Assembly (NCBI GenBank): GCA_023544495.1
Contig: JAMJFV010000001.1
Coordinates: 1-12,250 of the forward strand
Direction of reading: 5' to 3'
Source of the DNA: ANME-2 cluster archaeon
GTDB lineage: Archaea > Halobacteriota > Methanosarcinia > Methanosarcinales > Methanocomedenaceae
Length of the DNA: 12,250 bases
Shown here: piece by piece, positions 6,747 through 12,250 of the stretch
Layout of the letters: every line of letters starts with the position of its first letter
How positions within the stretch are numbered: position 1 is the stretch's first letter
Notes under the pieces: generated by a model
Told to the model about the DNA's origin: nothing
The model's input: the letters and a program-made list of their open reading frames with translations, nothing else
Databases searched by the model: none
Position numbers and translations under genes: made by a program

Positions 6747-8081
6747 ATGTATGTGAGAACTATGGAAAACGGAAAAACACACGTTGAACTGGCAAAAAGT
6801 GGCATCATCACTCCACAGATGGAAGATGTTGCATCCTGCGAAGGCATGGAACCTGAAGTGGTCCGCAGCAGGGTGGCAGAGGGGAGCCTCGTCATAATGA
6901 CAAGGGGCCGGGTTTCGGTTGCAATAGGCAAAGGTGCCACCACAAAGGTAAATGTGAACATCGGTACTTCAAGTGCAAAGATAGACCCGGAAGAAGAAGT
7001 TGAAAAGGCCAGGGTGGCAGAGAGATACAGAGCTGATACTCTGACCGACCTGTCAATGGGCGGGGATGTCACCTCTATCAGGCGTTCTATCTACCAGCAC
7101 ACAACCCTGCCTATCACCACAGTTCCCATTTATCAGTCTGTGGCCCAGCAGGGTATCTATTCCATGACAGAAGACCACCTGCTGAATACTATCGAAGGCC
7201 AGGTCGATGAGGGTGTCAGCTCTGTGGTACTGCACTGTATCGAGCGTGACTGCATCGAAAAATTGAAAGGTCATCCCCGCATCATGGGCATGGTATCAAA
7301 GGGGGGGTCCTTTACCAGCATCTACATGCTGACCAATGAATGCGGTAATCCGTTCATAGACAATTTCGATTCTATCATGGAAATCCTGAAAACGAATGAT
7401 GTGGTACTATCCCTGGGTAATACCATGCGCAGCGGCTGCATCCATGACAAGCCGGATTCACCCCAGCAGCAGGAGATGCTGACAAATATGAAACTGGCCA
7501 GGAGGGCGAATGATTCAGGTGTACAGGTGATAGTGGAAGGTATGGGAGGACATGTACAGGCATCAGAGGTGGCAGGGTATGTGAGATACCATAAAGATGC
7601 CGGGGATTTTCCCCTGTTCGTGGCAGGGCCGTTACCAACCGATGTAGCTGTCGGGTATGACCATATAGCCGGTGCAGTTGGCGCATCGATGGCGGCTGGG
7701 GCCGGTGCTGATTACCTGTGCTATATTACGCCGTCAGAACACCTGAGGCTGCCTACGGTGGATGATGTGAGGGAGGGCCTGGTGGCGTTTCGCATTGCTG
7801 CGCATATCGGCGATTCCATGAAGTTCGGAGCCAGACCACAGGATAGGGAACTGGCACGATCCAGGGCGGTCATGGACTGGGACGGGCAGATGCAGCATGC
7901 CATTGAGCCTGAAAAGGCATCTAAGATGTGCCCAAAACGCGGGCCATGTACCATGTGCGGAGATTTCTGCGCTCTTGAGATCATGCATGATTTTTTAAAT
8001 AGTGATACTGGTGACAGTGGTAGTAATGGTAACAATGGGTCAATAGTAAAAGAAGGGACAATAAAGACAAAAATAATATGA
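6747..8081 (+). CDS. thiC: ThiC-family radical SAM enzyme (HMP-P synthase or 5-hydroxybenzimidazole synthase)
   Basis: Member of the ThiC family, which rearranges aminoimidazole ribotide by radical SAM chemistry into the thiamin pyrimidine (ThiC) or 5-hydroxybenzimidazole, the cobamide lower ligand (BzaF/HbiS). It is the short form without the extra N-terminal domain of E. coli-type ThiC. Visible: KVNVNIGTSS (67-76), DLSMGGDVTSIRR (101-113), HTTLPITTVPIYQ (118-130), MVSKGGSF (182-189), SLGNTMRSGCIHD (222-234), VEGMGGHV (263-270), GPLPTDVAVGYDHIAG (294-309), CYITPSEHLRLPT (325-337), and the cluster ligands Cys401, 404, 408 as CX2CX3C. Several segments differ from canonical ThiC as I recall it (SLGDGLRPGC, EGPGHVP, GPLVTDIAPGYDHI), which favours the paralog, but without alignment the choice stays open. 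The C-terminal tail is Ser/Gly/Asn-rich. A second ATG at 6762 is an alternative start. Confidence 0.88.
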   Translation: MYVRTMENGKTHVELAKSGIITPQMEDVASCEGMEPEVVRSRVAEGSLVIMTRGRVSVAIGKGATTKVNVNIGTSSAKIDPEEEVEKARVAERYRADTLTDLSMGGDVTSIRRSIYQHTTLPITTVPIYQSVAQQGIYSMTEDHLLNTIEGQVDEGVSSVVLHCIERDCIEKLKGHPRIMGMVSKGGSFTSIYMLTNECGNPFIDNFDSIMEILKTNDVVLSLGNTMRSGCIHDKPDSPQQQEMLTNMKLARRANDSGVQVIVEGMGGHVQASEVAGYVRYHKDAGDFPLFVAGPLPTDVAVGYDHIAGAVGASMAAGAGADYLCYITPSEHLRLPTVDDVREGLVAFRIAAHIGDSMKFGARPQDRELARSRAVMDWDGQMQHAIEPEKASKMCPKRGPCTMCGDFCALEIMHDFLNSDTGDSGSNGNNGSIVKEGTIKTKII

Positions 8082-8091
8082 TCGAGTGTTC

Positions 8092-8859
8092 ATGCCAGAC
8101 AAACTTGAATTATTCGGGATAAAGACCCCGCTTATCAGGCCGGGTGATGATATGGGCAGCGTGCTCATACGTTCGATACGGGACTGCGGGCTGACCATCA
8201 TGGATGGTGACATCGTTGTACTGGCCGAATCGGCTGTGGCTACCGCAGAAGGCAGAGTGGTGGACCTGGGAACTGTGGTACCCGGTAGTGAAGCAGAAGA
8301 ACTCGGGGAAAAATATGCTGTGGATCCCAGGGAGATGGAACTGGTGCTTCATGAATGTGAAGAAATACTGGGAGGTGTCCCGGGTGCGGTGCTGACGATC
8401 ACCAGAGGGAACATGTCATCCAATGCAGGGATAGATGGCTCCAACGCCCCCGAAGGATGCGTGGTGCTGCTGCCGGAAGACCCTCCGGCCAGTGCTGCAC
8501 GGATACGGTGTCAATTACAGGAAGCTTTTAGCTGCCGCCTGGGTGTCATTGTGGGTGACAGCCGCACACAGCCTATGCGGCTGGGATGTGTGGGTATAGC
8601 ACTGGGCTGCTCCGGGCTGCGTCCTGTTGAGGATGCAAGAGGGAGCAAAGACCTGTTCGGGAAAGAACTTACTATTACCTGCAAGGCAACCGCAGATAAC
8701 CTTATGTCTGCAGCCCAGTTGATAATGGGGGAGGCGGGGGAGAGCATTCCTGCTGTGGTTGTGAGGGGAAATAGCAGTGTTGTAGTAGATGAGGACGTAG
8801 GTATCCCGGTGTTTACGAAAAAAGAGTGTATGTATTACAGCAACATATCCGGGGAATGA
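8092..8859 (+). CDS. CofE-family gamma-glutamyl ligase (F420-0 ligase, possibly an alternative dihydrofolate synthase)
   Basis: Member of the F420-0:gamma-glutamyl ligase family (COG1478), which attaches gamma-linked glutamate using GTP. With ATG 8092 it has 255 residues, normal for archaeal CofE; a GTG at 8086 is an alternative start. Motifs: LELFGIKTPLIRPGDD, VVLAESAVATAEGRVVDL, SSNAGIDGSNAPEG and VGDSRTQPMRLGCVGIALG. Both Asp residues expected to bind metal are kept (in NAGID and GDS). Canonical CofE has DTFGRPWR where this protein has DSRTQPMR, and RHG where this has RGN, so it looks like a paralog branch. It is last in the folate block, where no FolC is visible. CofE relatives have been proposed as FolC replacements in Chlamydia, so folate glutamylation is a reasonable inference; true F420 synthesis is the default alternative. 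Confidence 0.88.
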   Translation: MPDKLELFGIKTPLIRPGDDMGSVLIRSIRDCGLTIMDGDIVVLAESAVATAEGRVVDLGTVVPGSEAEELGEKYAVDPREMELVLHECEEILGGVPGAVLTITRGNMSSNAGIDGSNAPEGCVVLLPEDPPASAARIRCQLQEAFSCRLGVIVGDSRTQPMRLGCVGIALGCSGLRPVEDARGSKDLFGKELTITCKATADNLMSAAQLIMGEAGESIPAVVVRGNSSVVVDEDVGIPVFTKKECMYYSNISGE

Positions 8860-8881
8860 ATCTGGTATTCCGGTGAGATGA
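8860..8881. other. 22-base gap between convergent genes
   Basis: The cofE-family gene and the GH13 gene end tail to tail with only 22 bases between stops. No separate terminator hairpin or T-run is visible, so transcripts probably run into each other's 3' ends. Confidence 0.6.
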
Positions 8882-10735
8882 TCACCTGGTTTCCAGCGTC
8901 CAGATGCATCCGTAATTGCCGGGAACAGTAAGCACTGTTTCCTCTCCATGAATGACGTCTTTCAACGTATCTGTTCCATGGAGTTCCTCCCGGTAATCGC
9001 CGCTCAGGGGAAAATCGAACGGTATTACCTGCCCAAGGTCACTGAAATTAAGGGCTACCAGGCTGAAGTTCCTATCGTATGTTCGGGAGAAGAGTATAAG
9101 GCTTTTTGACTGGTAGCGGTCATAATGGTTGTAGAAATAATGATCTCCATGGCGGAACTGAGGACTGTGCTGTCGCAGTTTGATTAATGTGCGAACCAGG
9201 GAAATGGTTTTCCTGCCGGTAGGATCATAGAAATAATCCCAGCGCACCGGCCGGAATATGACTACCCTCCCCATACCTTCAGCAGGGATGTAATAATTCT
9301 CACCAAATTCCTGACCCTGCCAGAGCATGGGAATACCCTCCCCTGTAAACATGCCGATCAGGTATGGCTGGACCTTGTACCAGAGGGTTCTGTCTCCCTC
9401 ACCCAGGAGCTCATGATCCTGAAAAATGGTGCGGAAGTTGCAGACAAAACGGGAGTGATCGTGATTCTCAATATATTGAAGTCCTGTTTTTTGGATCGTA
9501 TCATAGTTAATGCTGACCATATCCGGGTAATTGAACAGGCCAAGCCTGAGCCCGAGATGTTCCAATGACGTTTTGTCTCCGCGGGAAACATTTTGAGCCG
9601 CATCCAGTGTTTCGTTCTGCCAGGTGCAGTTGCTGTATGTATTCTCCAGTACCTCCTTTGGTCCTTCCAGTTGTTCAGCACACTGGACCAGGTTGATATT
9701 CCCGTTGTGGAAGAACCGCTGCCACGGGCCCTCAACACCCTGTTTTGCCTTTGTGGTCTGGTAGGTTTCATAGACGAGGGCAGCATATCCCTGTCCAGCG
9801 GGTCCGTCCCAGTAATTGGGTACACAGTCATAGCGAAAACCGTCAACATGGTAACAATCCAGCCAGTGATGATTGACCGTGAAGAAAAAGTCACGGGTGA
9901 GGCTGCGGCCAAAGTCTGTACTCTCACCAAAATAATCCTTGCCAAAACGTCCCATAAAGGGGTTCTCGTCATAGGCTAATTTCTCATACACATAAAAGTA
10001 GGGAAAACTGGAGCTTGTATGACCATATACAGCATCGATAATAACCGCAATACCTTTTTGATGTGCTGCATCGATCAGGTGCTGCAGGTCCTTCCGTTTA
10101 CCGAACCGCTCATCTACTCCAAAATACCCGATTGGTAAAAAGCCCCAGTCTACCGTGTTCGACACGTTGGAGACAGGCATCAGTTCGATACAATTGATGC
10201 CCAGGTCTTCCAGGTAAGCCAGTTGAGCAATGGTCCCACCGATATCACCGCCGAACTCGTTTATCATGAGCTCGTATATGATAAGGTCGTTCAGGTCCGG
10301 TGTTTTCCAGACCGCCTCATGCTGGCTCCATCCATAATCTTCATATCCTAAGGTAAAGGCGGATAATTTACCTGCACCGAACTCCCTGGCAAATGGGTCT
10401 ATGATCCAATCTATGTTGCCCTTATCTGGATTTTGCAGACAATAACGGTACACATACCTGCCCGGAGTTCCCCAGGCTGAAGCAGGATGGGGTTTATTGT
10501 CCTTATTAATGGATACCTGTACCGACCAGTAGTCACCATAATCCGGATCGATATCATGGTCGAGTTCGAATACCATTGGCTGAATATCCTGCAGGAACTG
10601 GTCTTTTTCATGGATGATCTTGACCCGGAGACGGTTGCCATGATCTGCTGACACCCAGGGTAAGAATAATCCAAAATCAATCATACCTGGATGCAACTCC
10701 CTGGCGCCAAGTTCATGCAAAGGTAATAACCTCAT
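8882..10735 (-). CDS. GH13 alpha-amylase / branching-enzyme-like glycosidase
   Basis: A 617-residue alpha-glucan enzyme with no obvious signal peptide, so probably cytoplasmic. An N-terminal beta-sandwich (about 15-125, CBM48-like) precedes the catalytic barrel. All four GH13 regions are visible: VIIDAVYGHTS (231-241), HVDGFRYDCV with nucleophile Asp303, LVQCAEQLEG with acid/base Glu354, and YIENHDHSRF with Asp426. The final part (about 530-617) forms the usual C-terminal beta domain. The arrangement resembles glycogen branching enzymes or malto-oligosyltrehalose trehalohydrolases, but region I has YGH rather than a typical NH and the exact activity is uncertain. The start ATG at 10735 has a strong ribosome binding site (AGGTGGGG at 10743-10750). 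It converges on the folate block and has no functional link to it that I can see. Confidence 0.88.
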   Translation of the reverse strand: MRLLPLHELGARELHPGMIDFGLFLPWVSADHGNRLRVKIIHEKDQFLQDIQPMVFELDHDIDPDYGDYWSVQVSINKDNKPHPASAWGTPGRYVYRYCLQNPDKGNIDWIIDPFAREFGAGKLSAFTLGYEDYGWSQHEAVWKTPDLNDLIIYELMINEFGGDIGGTIAQLAYLEDLGINCIELMPVSNVSNTVDWGFLPIGYFGVDERFGKRKDLQHLIDAAHQKGIAVIIDAVYGHTSSSFPYFYVYEKLAYDENPFMGRFGKDYFGESTDFGRSLTRDFFFTVNHHWLDCYHVDGFRYDCVPNYWDGPAGQGYAALVYETYQTTKAKQGVEGPWQRFFHNGNINLVQCAEQLEGPKEVLENTYSNCTWQNETLDAAQNVSRGDKTSLEHLGLRLGLFNYPDMVSINYDTIQKTGLQYIENHDHSRFVCNFRTIFQDHELLGEGDRTLWYKVQPYLIGMFTGEGIPMLWQGQEFGENYYIPAEGMGRVVIFRPVRWDYFYDPTGRKTISLVRTLIKLRQHSPQFRHGDHYFYNHYDRYQSKSLILFSRTYDRNFSLVALNFSDLGQVIPFDFPLSGDYREELHGTDTLKDVIHGEETVLTVPGNYGCIWTLETR

Positions 10736-10742
10736 AATATGT

Positions 10743-10750
10743 CCCCACCT
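10743..10750 (-). promoter_or_regulatory. Ribosome binding site of the GH13 gene
   Basis: AGGTGGGG lies seven bases before the ATG at 10735 and fixes the start of the glycosidase. Confidence 0.65.
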
Positions 10751-11023
10751 GACATGTATGTTCTTACAATGAGCTTTGGTTCAAATGATTTAATGATGGA
10801 ATTTGAGATTCATATGACATCTATTATGTCTCAACGTACCGATGCGAACGTGAACGGGAAAGTGATCGATGCATCAACTTTCCTGTAAACTGTTGCTGGA
10901 TCCCACCTTCCCTATACTAAGTTCATGGTATTCCCATAAATACCTATTGAAGAAACAATGATGCTTTTCTTAGAATGTATCCGGATATCTCTTTCATATC
11001 CTGTACTCCCTGACATTTTCATA
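10751..11023. other. Intergenic spacer, no firm gene
   Basis: This 273-base stretch separates the GH13 gene from the unrecognised gene upstream of it. It holds the hairpin at 10857-10883 and probably the GH13 promoter; no clear TATA box was picked out. A 36-codon minus-strand frame (10912-11022) starts one base after the stop of the upstream gene, in a position suited to translational coupling, but it lacks a clear ribosome binding site and resembles nothing I know. No RNA gene was recognised. Confidence 0.4.
10857..10883. repeat. Inverted repeat / hairpin
   Basis: GGAAAGT-GAT on the left pairs with ATC-ACTTTCC on the right, giving ten base pairs with one bulged A and a six-base loop (CGATGC). 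It is not followed by a T-run on either strand, so a standard intrinsic terminator is unlikely. It could be an operator for the GH13 gene, an RNA processing site, or chance. Confidence 0.45.
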
Positions 11024-12103
11024 CTACCAGAATTTGAATCTGGGTTTGAACTCCTTATTGATTTGTGCCCTGGATTTATTGCCGGACACTACCGGCCCGT
11101 CATTCTCCCACGGGACATACTCCCATTTCCATAATCTGTGATTTGCATCATCTTCGGCAACTGCATGATTGGATGTATTCACAAATACTACCGGATGGTT
11201 TTTGTTCATGAAGTAATATTTTATTCCATGTATTTTTGTGCCTACTGTATCCCCGTGGATGTCGTCATGCTCCAGTCCATACTCTGTGCCATTCTTTTTG
11301 CTGTATATCCCTTTGAAAACAAAATCTGTTGGTTCTTTCCCGCCCAGAATACGGAATGATTCAATGTCCTGCCTCCGGCCATAGAGCACGTTTACTCTCA
11401 TCCACTCATAAGATTTATGCAATAATGAGTGCTTTCTAAGTTGTTCATTGTTGAAGATCAGATTGACCTCAACTTCATAACCGCCAACTTCCAATGGTTT
11501 ATGTACACAATGTATCTCACGCAGAAAATTTTTCATTGAATCAACGGCCGGCTGGTAAATTATCGGGACCACCGCGTCGTGCGGTTCATCCTGGTCCACA
11601 TCATGTACGTGAAATATATTGTCACTTGTATTACCGGCCGTTAATTCATAGAGCATTTCTTCATAAAGAGAATATAGATAGGATGATTCCAATGGTTCTC
11701 CGTTGTTAGCCAATTGCCATATACAATACGCATCTTCGTCAGAAGTCCTGGCACCATCTGCGATCAAGAAGAATACCCACCTGGCTTTAGGTCCGTTCCA
11801 GAATTCCCCGTTCGCAGGTCCATCCCATTCATTTTGAGGCATCTGGTTCAGAGGCTTCCTGACATCGTTGATATCGAATCCCAGCATATACCTCAGTTTG
11901 GTCGGCTTATCGCCCATGTATTTGCTGTTCAGGTTGGTATTGCTTCGAACTACCACCCTCAATTTTTTGTCTGACTTTCGTACCAACCGGATTGTGCAAT
12001 GATCCCAATTCCATATCTTTTCTTTATTTGTCCAGATAAATTTCCCGTTCTTCACCTCATAGATCTCTTCTCTGTGAGAGAACCAGATCTCCTGGTCTAT
12101 CAT
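11024..12103 (-). CDS. Conserved-looking hypothetical protein, 359 aa
   Basis: I do not recognise this protein. It starts MIDQEIWFSHREE, has no signal peptide or membrane segment, and is rich in Trp, Asn, His and charged residues. Notable segments are NEWDGPANGEFWNGPKARWVFF, HVHDVDQDEPHDAVVP, and near the C terminus a Trp-rich block FVNTSNHAVAEDDANHRLWKWEYVPWEND; the alternation of beta-type strands and the aromatic-rich surface suggest a soluble globular enzyme or binding protein. The frame can be extended to a GTG at 12112, but that GTG lies inside the ribosome binding site AGAGGTG (12110-12116), which is six bases before the ATG at 12103, so ATG is chosen. The gene lies 44 bases downstream of another minus-strand gene, with which it may be co-transcribed. 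Confidence 0.75.
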   Translation of the reverse strand: MIDQEIWFSHREEIYEVKNGKFIWTNKEKIWNWDHCTIRLVRKSDKKLRVVVRSNTNLNSKYMGDKPTKLRYMLGFDINDVRKPLNQMPQNEWDGPANGEFWNGPKARWVFFLIADGARTSDEDAYCIWQLANNGEPLESSYLYSLYEEMLYELTAGNTSDNIFHVHDVDQDEPHDAVVPIIYQPAVDSMKNFLREIHCVHKPLEVGGYEVEVNLIFNNEQLRKHSLLHKSYEWMRVNVLYGRRQDIESFRILGGKEPTDFVFKGIYSKKNGTEYGLEHDDIHGDTVGTKIHGIKYYFMNKNHPVVFVNTSNHAVAEDDANHRLWKWEYVPWENDGPVVSGNKSRAQINKEFKPRFKFW

Positions 12104-12109
12104 AATCCC

Positions 12110-12116
12110 CACCTCT
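12110..12116 (-). promoter_or_regulatory. Ribosome binding site of the 359-aa gene
   Basis: AGAGGTG precedes the ATG at 12103 by six bases. It overlaps a GTG that would otherwise be called as the start, and therefore decides the start in favour of ATG. Confidence 0.65.
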
Positions 12117-12147
12117 CTATCCGAATTTCGTTACTTTTTGTAGATTG

Positions 12148-12249
12148 TTATCCTTTTGCTTTTTCGATATATTTTATCAGGTCATGCAAGGGCTTTGTAT
12201 CACTTCCAATGACAAGGACGGTTACAATACGATCCATTGTTGGATCTAG
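12148..12249 (-). CDS. C-terminal end of an unidentified gene, partial
   Basis: The minus-strand frame is open from the window edge to a TAA at 12148-12150, giving 33 residues. The piece contains a hydrophobic strand (DRIVTVLVIGSDTKPL) followed by a basic helix (HDLIKYIEKAKG), a typical beta-alpha ending of a soluble domain. Too little is present to name a family. A Met at residue 5 would make a 29-residue protein, but a truncated longer gene is more likely. It lies 44 bases upstream of the 359-residue gene in the same direction. Confidence 0.5.
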   Translation of the reverse strand, partial: LDPTMDRIVTVLVIGSDTKPLHDLIKYIEKAKG

Positions 12250-12250
12250 T

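Noticed and set aside
9593..9979. Plus-strand frame of 128 codons inside the GH13 gene.
   Set aside because: The minus strand here encodes GH13 regions II and III, so this frame is a shadow.
10739..10888. Plus-strand frame of 49 codons in the spacer before the GH13 gene.
   Set aside because: No ribosome binding site, Met-rich composition, and it overlaps the GH13 translation signal and the hairpin on the opposite strand.
10912..11022. Minus-strand 36-codon frame starting one base after the 359-residue gene.
   Set aside because: Its position allows coupling, but there is no clear ribosome binding site and no recognisable sequence; kept only as a note on the spacer.
1..12250. Search for tRNA, rRNA, CRISPR repeats, insertion sequences and riboswitches.
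   Set aside because: No cloverleaf pattern, regularly spaced repeats, transposase motifs or known riboswitch core was seen by eye, although a weak element could be missed without computation.

Overview
The window is most consistent with an archaeal chromosome, probably a Methanosarcina-related lineage (ANME-2 or Methanoperedens-like). I cannot name a species. The reasons are a CofE-family gamma-glutamyl ligase, a DHH/DHHA1 protein with an archaeal-looking tail, a small cysteine-rich zinc protein, strong AGGTG/GGAGG-type ribosome binding sites, and TATA-like AT tracts instead of clear bacterial -35/-10 pairs. Several enzymes (GlyA, FolD, a long FolP, MetV/MetF) also resemble bacterial anaerobe families, so a bacterium with F420-type enzymes is not fully excluded.

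Layout. (1) 1-1065: the 3' end of a DHH-family gene on the + strand converges on a 56-residue zinc-finger gene (-). A possible 45-codon ORF (-), an AT-rich gap and a DUF1858 redox-disulfide gene (-) follow. (2) 1209-8859: eight genes in tandem on the + strand, purN, glyA, folD, folP, metV, metF, a thiC/bzaF-family gene and a cofE-family gene. Most are 0-25 bases apart; purN-glyA has a 60-base gap. (3) 8882-12250: all on the - strand, a GH13 alpha-glucan enzyme convergent with cofE, a spacer with a hairpin, an unrecognised 359-residue protein, and the 3' end of another gene.

How the genes work together. The eight-gene block reads as a tetrahydrofolate one-carbon island. FolP joins a pterin to p-aminobenzoate. 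The CofE-family ligase could add the glutamate, replacing the absent FolC. GlyA loads C1 units from serine, FolD interconverts methylene-, methenyl- and formyl-THF, PurN spends formyl-THF on purines, and MetV-MetF interconvert methylene- and methyl-THF. The ThiC-family enzyme uses aminoimidazole ribotide, a purine intermediate downstream of PurN, to make either the thiamin pyrimidine or the cobamide lower ligand 5-hydroxybenzimidazole. Archaea of this kind normally carry C1 units on tetrahydromethanopterin or sarcinapterin, so a compact folate system is the most interesting content here. No tRNA, rRNA, CRISPR array or mobile element was seen.
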